Made by a program: the position numbers and the translations under genes | NCBI GenBank assembly: GCA_965220415.1 | Contig: OZ244829.1 | Span: 186,001 to 250,000 of the forward strand | Origin: JAJDTR01 sp965220415 | Lineage (GTDB): Bacteria > Poribacteria > WGA-4E > JAJDTR01 | DNA: 64,000 nucleotides | Direction of reading: 5' to 3' | Notes under the pieces: generated by a model | What the model was told of the DNA's origin: nothing | Databases searched by the model: none | Seen by the model: only the letters and a program-made list of their open reading frames with translations | Part shown: in pieces, positions 8,005-16,975 of the stretch | Layout: each line of letters begins with the position of its first letter | How positions within the stretch are numbered: position 1 is the first letter of the stretch

Positions 8005-8820
8005 TTGAACAGAGACTTTCGATTGGGAATCATTGGCGTCGGGGGCATGGGAGAGGCGATTCTTCGCGGAATCGCCGATGATTTGCTCGGTAGCGATCAG
8101 ATTTGGGTCAGCGACATCATAGAGGAAAGGGTTGATTCTCTGTGCGCCGAGTTGCATGTCAACAAATCGGAGAGTATTTCGAATCTCGTGGAAAATGTCA
8201 ACTGCGTGCTTTACGCGGCGAAACCGGGCAATGTGTCGACAATTCTGCCTGAAATTGCTACTGTTCTCCAACCTTCGTCACAATGGTTACTTTCGATTGC
8301 CGCGGGCGTGCCGACCACAACGTTTGAATCCTATTTTTCTTCGCCCACCTCTGTTATACGTGTAATGCCGAATCTAGCGGTTGCCGCCAAGTCGGCAATT
8401 AGTGTAATCGCGAGAGGCGGCACGGCTTCAGATGAGCACGTTTCGATCACTGAAACGCTGTTCAATGCGCTGGGAAGTTCAATGGTGCGTGAGGAAAAAA
8501 TCCTTGATGCCGTAACAGCGCTCAGCGGCAGTGGTCCCGCTTTTGTATTTCTGTTTATTGAAGCATTCGCCGATGCCGGAGTCCATATAGGGCTGACACG
8601 CGAGGATGCTTATCAGCTTGCCGTGCACACCGTTTTCGGTGCTAGCAAAGTGTTGGACGAATCAGGCGCACACCCCGCTGTTCTCAAGAACCTTGTAACA
8701 ACTCCGGCCGGGACAACTGCGGCTGGATTGCATGAGCTGGAACGTGGAGGTCTACGTGCGGCGATGACCGAGGCGATAATGGCTGCACGGCGCCGCGCCG
8801 AAGAACTTGCAAATTCATGA
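8005..8820 (+). CDS. proC: Pyrroline-5-carboxylate reductase
   Basis: The 271-residue enzyme carries out the last step of proline synthesis, NAD(P)H-dependent reduction of pyrroline-5-carboxylate. The Rossmann glycine motif G-V-G-G-M-G lies at 11-16, followed by V-M-P-N and the conserved A-L-S-G-S-G-P-A in the dimerisation domain. T-T-P-A-G-T-T-A-A-G-L near the C-terminus is also characteristic. Start is TTG 8005, with GGGAG (7992-7996) 8 bases upstream. Length is normal. Confidence 0.94.
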   Translation: MNRDFRLGIIGVGGMGEAILRGIADDLLGSDQIWVSDIIEERVDSLCAELHVNKSESISNLVENVNCVLYAAKPGNVSTILPEIATVLQPSSQWLLSIAAGVPTTTFESYFSSPTSVIRVMPNLAVAAKSAISVIARGGTASDEHVSITETLFNALGSSMVREEKILDAVTALSGSGPAFVFLFIEAFADAGVHIGLTREDAYQLAVHTVFGASKVLDESGAHPAVLKNLVTTPAGTTAAGLHELERGGLRAAMTEAIMAARRRAEELANS

Positions 8821-8851
8821 GGAACACAACCAGACTCTAAGGATGGGGAAT

Positions 8852-9121
8852 ATGCTGATTCCGATTGTCCTCTTAGCAATCCGCATTTACATCGGGATTG
8901 TCTTAGTGAATGCGGTGCTGTCATGGTTTATCGGTGGAATTCGAAACATGACAGTGCGAAGGATTTATTGGACAACCAATACGCTCGTAGATCCGTTATT
9001 AGCACCTTTACGCAGTATATTGGCGCCAATGACCCGGAATTTCGGAATCGATATCTCCCCCATAATTTTGATTGTTTTTCTGAACATCCTTTCGGGATTG
9101 TTGCGAAGAGTATTGGAATAG
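8852..9121 (+). CDS. yggT: YggT-family integral membrane protein
   Basis: The 89-residue protein has two hydrophobic helices enclosing a short loop with D-P-L-L-A-P-L-R, the signature of one YggT repeat. Its function is not firmly known; roles in osmotic tolerance and cell-envelope processes have been proposed for the family. I chose ATG 8852 because AAGGA (8839-8843) is 8 bases upstream. ATG 8843 and the frame back to 8807 would overlap proC without a ribosome site. It sits between proC and lspA, a usual place for this family. Confidence 0.85.
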   Translation: MLIPIVLLAIRIYIGIVLVNAVLSWFIGGIRNMTVRRIYWTTNTLVDPLLAPLRSILAPMTRNFGIDISPIILIVFLNILSGLLRRVLE

Positions 9122-9295
9122 CGGAAGGTACGAAGAATTTGTCCCAAAGAACAGTTCGACAACCGCAGGTGATTCCACACGAAGCACTAGGCTTCAGAAG
9201 TGTTCAGTCCGGTAACGAATTCGCGCTGTCCCGGCGAAGTAAATCTTTCATTTATTTGTTGTCTATTTTTGTGCGATGGAAAGACGGAAACCTCA

Positions 9296-9802
9296 ATGCT
9301 ACCACCTAAGTTTCGGTCACTTTTCCCTCTTATCCTAGTAGCGGTGCCTAGTTTTGCGCTCGATCAGCTGACAAAGTGGATTGTTGAGCAAAACATCAGA
9401 CGAGGGAGTTGGTACGTCATTATTGATGGAATATTTAATCTGAGGCATGATAGAAACAGTGGCGCCGCTTTTGGAATAATGCCGGGGCAGAATGCACTGC
9501 TAATCGTAATTACAATTGTCGCTATTGGTTTCATTTTCTTTTACTACCGCCAGTTTCAGACCAATCTTTGGATGAGAATTGCGCTCGGGTTTCTTCTGGG
9601 TGGAGCGTTAGGAAATTTCGTTGATCGACTTCGCCTCGGCGAGGTTGTCGATTTCATACAAATAGGAATTCAAAAGGCGGGGCTATGGTGGCCAACGTTT
9701 AACGTCGCGGATATTTGCATTTGCGTTGGGGCAGGCATGTTGATAATCCACCTACTCCGAACTCGAGGGGATGATGACACTTCGAAACAGAGTAACGATT
9801 AA
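9296..9802 (+). CDS. lspA: Lipoprotein signal peptidase (signal peptidase II)
   Basis: The 168-residue inner-membrane aspartyl protease removes signal peptides from diacylglyceryl-modified prolipoproteins. Four hydrophobic segments are visible. The conserved motifs are D-Q-L-T-K-W near the first segment, R-N-S-G-A-A-F-G, G-A-L-G-N-F-V-D-R with one catalytic aspartate, and F-N-V-A-D with the second. Start is ATG 9296 with GGA about 8 bases before; the frame back to 9200 adds residues foreign to the family. A ZIP transporter in this window (48776) carries a lipobox that this enzyme could process. The end overlaps the next gene by about 30 bases. Confidence 0.93.
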   Translation: MLPPKFRSLFPLILVAVPSFALDQLTKWIVEQNIRRGSWYVIIDGIFNLRHDRNSGAAFGIMPGQNALLIVITIVAIGFIFFYYRQFQTNLWMRIALGFLLGGALGNFVDRLRLGEVVDFIQIGIQKAGLWWPTFNVADICICVGAGMLIIHLLRTRGDDDTSKQSND

Positions 9803-10265
9803 TCTGGCGTGCGGCTTCCTCATGTGTTGCTTTATAATACCGATGAGCGTCGTCGCCCAGTACCGCGGATCTTCGGAAGGCAAGCGACCCGTCCAACGGG
9901 GAAAGCATGAGGAACATTACCACGAGAGTGCACTACGCCGATTTGAGATTATTACCCTTGTCTCGCTACCGTTTACCGCCATCCATAGTTTTCTTGTGGT
10001 CCGAGGTGTTGAGATGGTCCGACAGAATGAGATTGCGCCTGAACTCTCAAGCACGCATTTTGGGGTTATAGGTGCTTCTGCAGCTTCCTTCGCACTCTTC
10101 ATTGGCTTTTGGGATTGGCTGCATACTCGTCATACAGACTCGTCAGAGCAGTTAATTCCATCTGGTCCCACTCCTGAACTGCCGCAACGAAAGGTTGGTA
10201 ATGCCGGATGGAATGTTGAAGAGACATCAAGTTTTGTATTCCCCGTTGTTCAGATTCGGTTTTGA
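9771..10265 (+). CDS. Secreted or membrane hypothetical protein
   Basis: I do not recognise this 164-residue protein. It begins with a basic segment and a hydrophobic stretch ending V-V-A-Q, a plausible Sec signal peptide cut after Ala. A His/Glu/Arg-rich patch (E-E-H-Y-H-E) follows, then two hydrophobic stretches near residues 60-80 and 100-120. It ends in F-V-F-P-V-V-Q-I-R-F, a terminal aromatic strand reminiscent of outer-membrane targeting, though the helices argue for an inner-membrane protein. GAGGGG sits directly upstream of ATG 9771/9774. The gene overlaps lspA, so it is likely translationally coupled to it. Confidence 0.6.
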   Translation: MMTLRNRVTINLACGFLMCCFIIPMSVVAQYRGSSEGKRPVQRGKHEEHYHESALRRFEIITLVSLPFTAIHSFLVVRGVEMVRQNEIAPELSSTHFGVIGASAASFALFIGFWDWLHTRHTDSSEQLIPSGPTPELPQRKVGNAGWNVEETSSFVFPVVQIRF

Positions 10266-10581
10266 TTGGGTGAATGGCAAGCCCATTAGGGCTTGTTTGA
10301 AAAGTACATTTGTAGGGTGCGCACTGCGCACCAGCCTCTAACAGCCCCAGCGGGGATCAAGCGAACGGATAGTGAGTGCGATAGAGATCCCACACGTATG
10401 TAGCAGTCAACACTAAATACATCACGAAACTTCCCACAAATGACTAAAAATGACTTTGCTACCGATTATTCAAGCAGGCTCTTAGCGTAGACGTTCTGTA
10501 ACGATTTGTCCGATTATTTTCTCCTGAAGAAGCTTTGATAGGATGATGTTAACTTTCTAGTAGCAGATTTACGATTGATAC
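10266..10581. other. Intergenic region with palindromes and repeat copy 2
   Basis: AAGCCC-ATTA-GGGCTT at 10279-10294 is a small hairpin after the preceding stop, a weak terminator candidate. GGTGCGCA-C-TGCGCACC at 10316-10332 is a perfect palindrome. The dispersed 40-bp repeat is at 10352-10391. The rest, up to the def start, shows no coding signal. Confidence 0.6.
10352..10391. repeat. Dispersed about 40-bp repeat, copy 2
   Basis: GGGGATC opens the copy and GATCCC closes it, with AAGCGAACGGATAGTGAGTG between. This is the clearest solitary plus-orientation copy. Confidence 0.75.
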
Positions 10582-11085
10582 ATGGCGGTATTAGAGATTA
10601 AAACCGGTGACATCCCTATACTTCGACAAAAAGCCGAGCCGGTTACGTACGTTGATGACAATATACTGCGACTCATTGAGGATATGTTTGAAACAATGGC
10701 TGCCGCCTGCGGAATCGGTCTCGCCGCACCGCAGATTGGGGTGCTCAAGCAGATAATTGTTGCCGACATTTCTCCGCATTTTCCGGACTATCCACCAGTT
10801 GCGTTGATAAACCCTTTGATAACGGAGGCGAATGGGGAGGAACTAGCCGAGGAAGGGTGTTTAAGTTTACCCGGACTTCGAGGTATAGTTCGACGCGCCG
10901 GTTCGGTGACCGTCCACGCTATGCTTCCTAACGGGGAAGAGACAGAATTGAGCGGAAACCATTTGATGGCTAGGGTTCTGCAACACGAAATTGACCATCT
11001 TAATGGAATACTCTTTATCGATCTACTGAAGCCGGAAGATCAGATACTGCTTGAGGAAGAGGAGGCAAAAGAAGCGAGCAAATGA
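10582..11085 (+). CDS. def: Peptide deformylase
   Basis: The 167-residue metalloenzyme removes the formyl group from nascent N-terminal formylmethionine. All three family motifs are present: G-I-G-L-A-A-P-Q at 44-51, E-G-C-L-S-L-P at about 91-97 with the metal-binding cysteine, and Q-H-E-I-D-H with the two metal histidines and catalytic glutamate. Length is typical of type 1 enzymes, with a short acidic C-terminal tail. It directly precedes fmt, the partner enzyme that adds the formyl group, a classical pairing. Confidence 0.95.
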   Translation: MAVLEIKTGDIPILRQKAEPVTYVDDNILRLIEDMFETMAAACGIGLAAPQIGVLKQIIVADISPHFPDYPPVALINPLITEANGEELAEEGCLSLPGLRGIVRRAGSVTVHAMLPNGEETELSGNHLMARVLQHEIDHLNGILFIDLLKPEDQILLEEEEAKEASK

Positions 11086-11131
11086 ATCCATGCAGTTGAA
11101 AAGGGCTTCATTTGCTTGACAGTATCGTTTA

Positions 11132-12073
11132 ATGCGAATTGTTTTTATGGGCACGAGCGAGTTTTCAGTTCCCAGTCTTCAAGCGCTGATAGCGCAGAAT
11201 TTCGACATCATGGGCGTGGTCACACAGCCTGACCGACCATCTGGTAGAGGCAAAAAGTTGGTACCGTCACCCGTTAAGATCGCAGCTTCACGGTATAACC
11301 TGCAGGTCTACCAACCTGAAAGGGTAAGGAAACCCGACTTCATTCGTACGCTTAGAGAACTCCAGCCGGAGGCAATCGTGGTGGTCGCCTTTGGCCAGAT
11401 AATTCCCAAGACGGTGTTAGATTTGCCTCCTTGCGGTTGTATAAATGTCCATCCCTCTTTGTTGCCCAAGTATCGTGGTGCAGCTCCAATTCAGTGGGCT
11501 TTAATCAATGGCGAAGAGGAAACCGGCGTTACAATCATGCTTCTTGACGAGACTGAGGACACGGGCGATATCATCCTTCAACGGCGTGTCAGCGTTGCCC
11601 CGGAGGATAACGCCGCGACGCTCTCCGACCGATTAGCATCTACTGCGGCAACCTTGTTGGTTGAGGTACTGGAAGCAAGTCCTAAAAACGCCCCGCCGCC
11701 GCACACTCCACAGAATCACGACCAAGCCACACATGCCCCCAAACTAACCAAAGAAAGCGGGCAAATCGATTGGGAAGTCTCAGCGATTCAGATTTGCAAT
11801 CTGGTACGCGGTACTGCGATTTGGCCCGGAGCGTATACATTTTTAAATGGAGAACTCCGTCTGAAGATTCTGGAGTGTCATGTAGTGGTCGATGCCCCAA
11901 AAAGAAATGTGCCGCCGGGCTACATTGCTGTTACACCACAACGCGAATTGGCTGTCGGGACGAGCACGGGGATTGTGCGAGTAACGAGAGTACAGCCCGC
12001 CAACAAGCAGATTATGGATGCCAACGAATTCATTAACGGGTATCGAGTGAAAACAGGTGCGCGCTTTGTGTAA
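11132..12073 (+). CDS. fmt: Methionyl-tRNA formyltransferase
   Basis: The 313-residue enzyme transfers a formyl group from 10-formyltetrahydrofolate to Met-tRNA(fMet). The N-terminal formyltransferase domain has F-M-G-T-S-E-F-S-V-P and I-N-V-H-P-S-L-L-P-K-Y-R-G-A-A-P, containing the catalytic Asn and His, and D-E-T-E-D-T-G-D-I with the catalytic Asp. The C-terminal tRNA-binding domain includes I-R-P-like W-P-G-A-Y. ATG 11132 has only a weak ribosome site, 46 bases after def, consistent with coupling to it. Length is typical. Confidence 0.95.
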   Translation: MRIVFMGTSEFSVPSLQALIAQNFDIMGVVTQPDRPSGRGKKLVPSPVKIAASRYNLQVYQPERVRKPDFIRTLRELQPEAIVVVAFGQIIPKTVLDLPPCGCINVHPSLLPKYRGAAPIQWALINGEEETGVTIMLLDETEDTGDIILQRRVSVAPEDNAATLSDRLASTAATLLVEVLEASPKNAPPPHTPQNHDQATHAPKLTKESGQIDWEVSAIQICNLVRGTAIWPGAYTFLNGELRLKILECHVVVDAPKRNVPPGYIAVTPQRELAVGTSTGIVRVTRVQPANKQIMDANEFINGYRVKTGARFV

Positions 12074-12493
12074 CAATTTTAGAACAGTTAACTGTTTAGT
12101 GGTTCATTCGCTTAAGTGTATATGGCATCACTTGATCCTCTACAATAACCCCGGTAGGTGCGATCAACTGAGTGAATAACGAACGATCAAACGACTGAAC
12201 AAGGAGTGCGATAGTAATTCCTGATAGAGATCCCTTTCTAACCGCACTGATTCCAAAAACGCAAGGCCTGCGCATAAATTTTTGGCGAAAGAACCATTTA
12301 GTGCATCGTTTGGTTCGTAGTATTACAGTTCGTCGCACGTCCGGTCTGGGCATGTAAGCCCCCGATTAGCCGGAATTAGCATTGTACTTCCCTACTCAGC
12401 ACATTCCCTGCCCCGCTTGGTCTGGATTGGCAAATCCAGACCGATGGACTAAACAATTACGAGAACAGTTAACTTGGCACTGACAAACCAACC
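12074..12493. other. Intergenic region carrying a degenerate repeat and a MITE-like element
   Basis: AACTGTTTAGTGG at about 12085 resembles the end sequence of the MITE-like element that follows. A longer variant of the dispersed 40-bp repeat runs from about 12161 to 12233. AGAACAGTTAACT occurs both near 12080 and near 12462, flanking the whole insert as direct repeats. No gene is seen. Confidence 0.5.
12297..12454. mobile_element. MITE-like element family A, copy 1
   Basis: The 158-base element starts TTTAGTGCATCG and ends CGATGGACTAAA(C), inverted repeats matching at 11 of 12 positions. Inside, GGTCTGGATT-GGCA-AATCCAGACC is a perfect hairpin near the right end. It contains no coding frame of note. 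A second copy, nearly identical, is at 30668-30826. Such size, inverted ends and lack of a gene fit a non-autonomous transposable element. Confidence 0.75.
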
Positions 12494-13462
12494 ATGAACT
12501 CTACTTTAGCTGCCATAATCAGATTTGCTGTTCTGTATTTGGCTACAATCGCGATTGTTGGACTGGCGGTGGTGTTCCTAGTTATTCCTTGGTCCGTGCG
12601 TTCAGAGGATGTTGAAGTTCCAGATATGGTAGGTGAGAGCTACGATCAAGCGGTTACATTACTGTATAACGCGGGTTTACTGGTAGCTGATGACATTGAG
12701 ACAAAGGCTAGCTCTGACATTCCGAAGGGTTTTGTCCTCGAACAATCACCTCCGGCAGACTTCAAAGTCAAGCGAAACAAGCCGGTACAGCTTACGCTGA
12801 GTATCGGCGATCAGATGGTGGAGGTGCCAGACACGACGGGTAAATCGTTAAATGCGGTAGAAAAGATATTGCGGGAAGCCGGGCTTCGTCGTGGTCGTGT
12901 TGCAGAAGTGCACTCCGATGAATATGCAGTGGCGGGCGCGGTAATTGCTCAAACCCCCTTAAGCGGGACCATGCACCAACAGGGGGCGGCGGTTCACCTG
13001 TTGTTAAGCCTTGGAAAACGATCCAGAGTGTTATTGATGCCGGATTTGCGTGGAGAACCGATTGACGAAGTGCGGTCCATGTTAAAGTCTGGAGGATTGG
13101 AGATTGGGGACGAAAGCTATAAGTCCGCGCCCGAAATACCGCAAGGTTCAATAATTAGTCATTTTCCGGTCGCCGGAGAGCTGGTGCATGTTGGTCAGGT
13201 CGTATCGCTTGAAATCAGCGGTTCCGTAAAGACTCAAACCGATAGAGGCCGTCTCATTTCGATTCGATATCGTGTTTCAAAGGACCGTGGGCCGCCGAGG
13301 CATGTGCGACTTGTTGTCGAAGACGAACGTAATATTCTTACCGTTGTTGATAGTCATTATGAGCCGGGGGCGTTAATCGAGCGACCACCACTCCGCGTTT
13401 TTGGCGAAGCGACGATGACTGTCTACGAGGACGGCGTAGAGGTTCAGAAGAAGGAGTTTTAG
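12494..13462 (+). CDS. Membrane-anchored PASTA-domain protein
   Basis: The 322-residue protein has one N-terminal membrane helix (about residues 10-32) and then three PASTA repeats, at about 36-100, 105-170 and 175-243. Each opens with V-P-D or M-P-D and ends in an S-I-G/S-L-G type strand. A C-terminal beta-rich tail of about 80 residues follows. PASTA domains bind muropeptides or beta-lactam-like ligands. Here they stand alone, without the Ser/Thr kinase or PBP domain that usually carries them, as is known in operons with fmt and rpe. The stop TAG 13460-13462 overlaps the rpe GTG by one base, so the two are translationally coupled. Confidence 0.88.
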   Translation: MNSTLAAIIRFAVLYLATIAIVGLAVVFLVIPWSVRSEDVEVPDMVGESYDQAVTLLYNAGLLVADDIETKASSDIPKGFVLEQSPPADFKVKRNKPVQLTLSIGDQMVEVPDTTGKSLNAVEKILREAGLRRGRVAEVHSDEYAVAGAVIAQTPLSGTMHQQGAAVHLLLSLGKRSRVLLMPDLRGEPIDEVRSMLKSGGLEIGDESYKSAPEIPQGSIISHFPVAGELVHVGQVVSLEISGSVKTQTDRGRLISIRYRVSKDRGPPRHVRLVVEDERNILTVVDSHYEPGALIERPPLRVFGEATMTVYEDGVEVQKKEF

Positions 13463-14127
13463 TGTTGGGTCGGGAAGTTAAAATTGCGCCATCGGTCCTT
13501 GCGTCTGATTTTGGTCGTCTTGCCGATGAAGTCTGTCGCGTTGTGGAAGCCGGGGCAGATCTCATCCACTTTGACGTGATGGATGGTCATTTTGTGCCTA
13601 ACCTAACCATGGGGCCCCAGTTAATAAAATCAATCAAGCGCTATACGGATTGTCCTTTCGATGTGCATCTTATGATTGCCCATCCCCAGCACTATATTAA
13701 CGATTTTGCGGACGCCGGCGCGGATTTTATTACTTTTCACATTGAAATTGAAGACTCGGCCGAAGATGCAATAGATTTAATTAAGGCTCGGGGAATCAAA
13801 GCCGGAATTGCCCTCAGACCAAAGACTCCAATTTCGGCTCTATTTCCGTACCTTGCAGATGTGGATCTTGTATTGCCAATGAGTGTAGAACCCGGGTTTG
13901 GAGGGCAAAAGTTCATCATGAGCACTCTGGATAAGATTGATAATTTGCGCGAGAAAATTTTAGAATCGGATAATGATGTCTTGATTGAGGTGGACGGGGG
14001 CATAAATTTAGAAACAGCGCCACTGGTCGTAGATCGCGGCGCAACGGTTTTGGTTGCAGGCACGGCCATTTTCAATAGTGAGAATCCAAGAGAGACGATT
14101 CGGGAATTGCGAGGAGCGGTACGCTAG
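13462..14127 (+). CDS. rpe: Ribulose-phosphate 3-epimerase
   Basis: The 221-residue TIM-barrel enzyme interconverts ribulose-5-phosphate and xylulose-5-phosphate. The characteristic H-F-D-V-M-D-G-H-F-V-P-N gives metal ligands and a catalytic aspartate, and H-L-M follows on the next strand. M-S-V-E-P-G-F-G-G-Q-K-F and V-D-G-G-I-N complete the phosphate and catalytic sites. The start is GTG 13462, overlapping the preceding stop (TAGTG). Length is typical. It is the last gene of the plus-strand run that begins at yggS. Confidence 0.95.
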   Translation: MLGREVKIAPSVLASDFGRLADEVCRVVEAGADLIHFDVMDGHFVPNLTMGPQLIKSIKRYTDCPFDVHLMIAHPQHYINDFADAGADFITFHIEIEDSAEDAIDLIKARGIKAGIALRPKTPISALFPYLADVDLVLPMSVEPGFGGQKFIMSTLDKIDNLREKILESDNDVLIEVDGGINLETAPLVVDRGATVLVAGTAIFNSENPRETIRELRGAVR

Positions 14128-14272
14128 AGCACGCCTGACAATATCCGGGATGCTCGGAATATAGCGTACGAACTTTCGTGTAGACTTGGATTAGGATGTT
14201 TGTAGAGTGGAAGATCGGAATAGGGGCGGTCCACTCTATTCCATAACATTTCGGCGGGATTATGGAGGTAAA

Positions 14273-15457
14273 ATGACACAGTTATATGATGAGTTGAAAG
14301 CATCACCTCGCGTGCTTCTTGGACCCGGTCCGAGCGATGCAAATTCGCGGGTACTGAAAGCAATGACCACTCCCATGTTGGGATACCTTGATGGGGAATT
14401 CATCCAAATATTGGATGAAACCGTTAATCTTCTTCGTCAGGTGTTTGGCACCGAGAACAAACTCACACTGCCGGTTTCCGGGACTGGTACCGCCGGGATG
14501 GAAGCCGCGCTCTGCAACGTGATTGAACCGGGCGACTCGGTTGTGGTAGGCATTAACGGTTATTTTGGTGGGCGGATAGCAGACATTGTTCAACGGTGTG
14601 GTGGCGTAGTGACCGCTGTAGAAGCGCCTTGGGGTTCGGCTATTTCGGCGGGAGACGTGGCTGACGCGGTAGAAAGCGCCAATCCGAAGTTAGTTGCCAT
14701 CATCCACGCAGAGACGTCCACCGGGGTTCTTCAACCGCTTGATGACATCAGTCAAGTCGTAAGTGATAGCGGCGCGTTGTTCCTCACGGATTGCGTTACC
14801 TCCTTGGGTGGACAACCGGTGGATTTGGACCGTCGCGGGATTGATATTGCATACAGCGGGACTCAGAAGTGCCTTGGGGGGCCACCGGGACTTGCACCCA
14901 TCAGCTTTAGCGATAGAGCGGTTGAGGCGATTCACAATCGAGCCAGTAAGGTGCAGAGTTTCTATCTCGATATGACATTGCTTGAAGCCTACTGGAGCGG
15001 CGAAGTGAGAAATTATCACCACACAGTTTCCATGTCTATGATTTATGCGTTACATGAGTCGCTCCGCGTAGTGCTAGAGGAAGGTCTGGAAGTACGATAC
15101 AAACGTCACGAGCGTAACGCCGCGGCGCTCATCGCCGGGGCAACGGCGATAGGTCTCAAACCCATTGTACAAGAGGGCGTTCGGGCTCCCATGCTAACGA
15201 CCATCAATATCCCTGACGGCATTGATGATTTGGGAATTCGAAATCGCTTGATTGAAGAATTCGGTATCGAAATTGGCGGCGGTTTAGGAATATTCAAAGG
15301 CAAAGCGTGGAGAATCGGCTTAATGGGCGAGTCTTCGACGCAAAGGAACGTTTTACTGGTCTTGAGCGCTTTGGAGAAACTCCTTGCTGAGGCAGGTCAT
15401 GACCTCGAAGCTGGCGCCGGCGCGCGTGCGGCATCAGAGGTTTATGCCCAAGCGTAG
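14273..15457 (+). CDS. Class V aminotransferase (alanine/serine-glyoxylate aminotransferase-like)
   Basis: The 394-residue PLP enzyme resembles alanine-glyoxylate and serine-glyoxylate aminotransferases. L-L-G-P-G-P-S near the N-terminus, S-G-T-G-T-A-G-M-E for the cofactor phosphate, and S-G-T-Q-K-C-L-G-G-P-P-G with the Schiff-base lysine near 198 are diagnostic. H-A-E-T-S-T-G-V is also conserved. ATG 14273 follows GGAGGT closely; the open frame back to 14207 lacks a ribosome site. The most likely substrate pair is alanine or serine with glyoxylate, but this cannot be fixed from sequence alone. It may be transcribed with rpe or separately. Confidence 0.9.
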   Translation: MTQLYDELKASPRVLLGPGPSDANSRVLKAMTTPMLGYLDGEFIQILDETVNLLRQVFGTENKLTLPVSGTGTAGMEAALCNVIEPGDSVVVGINGYFGGRIADIVQRCGGVVTAVEAPWGSAISAGDVADAVESANPKLVAIIHAETSTGVLQPLDDISQVVSDSGALFLTDCVTSLGGQPVDLDRRGIDIAYSGTQKCLGGPPGLAPISFSDRAVEAIHNRASKVQSFYLDMTLLEAYWSGEVRNYHHTVSMSMIYALHESLRVVLEEGLEVRYKRHERNAAALIAGATAIGLKPIVQEGVRAPMLTTINIPDGIDDLGIRNRLIEEFGIEIGGGLGIFKGKAWRIGLMGESSTQRNVLLVLSALEKLLAEAGHDLEAGAGARAASEVYAQA

Positions 15458-15496
15458 AGATGAAATAGACGTCTTTCCAAAATAGCTCTTTGAATG

Positions 15497-15661
15497 TTAT
15501 ATTCCGCGCTGTCAGAAATTGCATCTTCTGTAGGAGCGATCTCCAGGTCGCGACCCTTGTATGAGGGAACTCCGATTCCCGACTGCTGGTGCTACGTAAG
15601 TCCTATTAGAACCAATTATCACTGGAAAAGAAAGCGCAATAATACCCAACGCAAAGTGTAG
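15497..15661. mobile_element. MITE-like element family C, copy 1
   Basis: This 165-base unit recurs at 53480-53645 with high identity over its length, including GGAGCGATCTCCAGGTCGCG. The ends (TATATTCCGCGCTG and CAACGCAAAGTGTA) are imperfect inverted repeats. It has no coding content. Confidence 0.65.
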
Positions 15662-15662
15662 A

Positions 15663-15691
15663 TTGACAACTTAATGTGTGTGTGGTATATT
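15663..15691 (+). promoter_or_regulatory. Near-consensus sigma-70 promoter with no gene behind it
   Basis: TTGACA (15663-15668) and TATATT (15686-15691) are separated by 17 bases. Initiation would fall near 15698, immediately before a strong hairpin. No gene starts on this strand for over 1.2 kb except gspE at 16976. Confidence 0.55.
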
Positions 15692-15700
15692 GTAACAGAC

Positions 15701-15727
15701 CCGCCGTCATGACGGCGGAACTTTTTT
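15701..15727 (+). terminator. Rho-independent terminator
   Basis: CCGCCGTC-AT-GACGGCGG (15701-15718) is a perfect GC-rich palindrome, followed by AACTTTTTTC. It would end transcripts from the promoter at 15663 after roughly 30 bases. Confidence 0.6.
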
Positions 15728-15728
15728 C

Positions 15729-15806
15729 TGTTAGCATTTTGTTAGCATTACGATTCCTGAGAACCCGCTCCGGCAAAGGAATTCTCCATTTCAGAAAATG
15801 CTAACA
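15729..15806. repeat. TGTTAGCATT repeats, two direct and one inverted
   Basis: TGTTAGCATT lies at 15729-15738 and 15740-15749, and its reverse complement AATGCTAACA at 15797-15806. The arrangement resembles recombinase or regulator arm sites. No integrase gene is recognised nearby. Confidence 0.5.
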
Positions 15807-16975
15807 AGCCGCTTAAATCAACGCTCCGAAAAACGGGAATCCAAGCTAGGGGAAACGCATCTAAATTTTCCACTCGACAAAAAAGAGAATCAGGTTAAAT
15901 TTGTGATGATTTTCATAGGGTTCGTAGGTTGGGTTGAACGGGATTCTGTTAATAATCGCTGATCCTAGAGGAGTTTTCAAGTATCCACTTTGCCTGAACG
16001 TGCCAAGATTAGAGTGAAACTCAACATTAATCGTACATTCTTCCACCATGAGACATCATGTATAATTAGATGCGTTTCCCTTGGGATCCAAGCATTCATT
16101 GAGACAAGAGATGACCGGATGTGGAAACATATTGAGCGCGGCAAATTTATAGACGCATCATTACTTTCTAACCCGCTATCCAAGCCTACTCAAAAAATGG
16201 GGTGAAATATGTGCGCGGACTTTAGCGGACTTTAGCGAAGTGTGTCGCACACGGCTTCAAGCCACGCCCGGTAAGGCTTCAAGCGCAATTTCAGAGCTAG
16301 TTGAAAAAATCCGCTCTAATTTCGACGGCGTCACTGTAAACGAGACCCGGGGTCTGCTTGCCGTCACGCGCTCCGTCAATCCCATTCACGGCTTTTGAGC
16401 ATATCATCAAGCGAATGGATAATGAGCAATCAACTGAACGATCAACCTAGTGAATAACGAGGACGATAGAGATCTCATGGCAAATCCCCCGCGATAGGGA
16501 TCTCCAAGTGAAGGCGATAGTAAATCCCGATAGAGAGTCCATCGGAGAGTTAGGAGGTTCCTAAGATGGAGGCTTGGACACTTAAAAACGCAATTTCTAG
16601 CGACGTGAAATATAACTCAATGTGAAACACAGAACTCGGGTACCATCGGAGTTCTGACCATTAATGTCATTTCCGAGTCAATTAGAACAAACGCAGATGC
16701 CATTGGGTTCCCGGACTTTTTTGGAAAGATGTCTAATGTTGACTACATCAGTTCGCGGACGGCGTTTGGTAATCCCGTCCCGGCGTCTGAATTGTGCCAT
16801 GTAGGAGCGCGTTTTATTCAATATTAAGAGTATCCCACACTGTCTACCTTCAGCCCAAGCAAGCTGGAGCGTGTCTTCTAAACCTCACTTTTCCAGTTGC
16901 GTCTAAATGATGTGATCCCAAGTGAACGAATAATAGCTGCATTTCAGATTCGCCAGTTCCGAGGAGATACGGAAA
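15807..16975. other. Long non-coding stretch before the T2SS locus
   Basis: No convincing gene is present. Visible structure: a tandem decamer GCGGACTTTA at 16215-16234, and an expanded copy of the dispersed 40-bp repeat at about 16403-16475, which contains an extra insert with ATCAACTGAACGATCAAC. Short open frames (for example 15990-16205) lack family resemblance and ribosome sites. A short in-frame stretch near 15800-15895 reads like the end of a tyrosine recombinase, but this is too weak to call. Confidence 0.5.

Noticed and set aside
7344..8048. Minus-strand open frame of 234 codons
   Set aside because: It is the exact antisense of yggS, whose motifs are clear.
12096..12353. Minus-strand frame over the family A element
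   Set aside because: It crosses a repeat boundary and the MITE-like element and has no resemblance to known proteins.
15763..15895. Possible tyrosine-recombinase C-terminal remnant
   Set aside because: Only about 30 residues of weak resemblance, with no catalytic Arg/His/Tyr visible.
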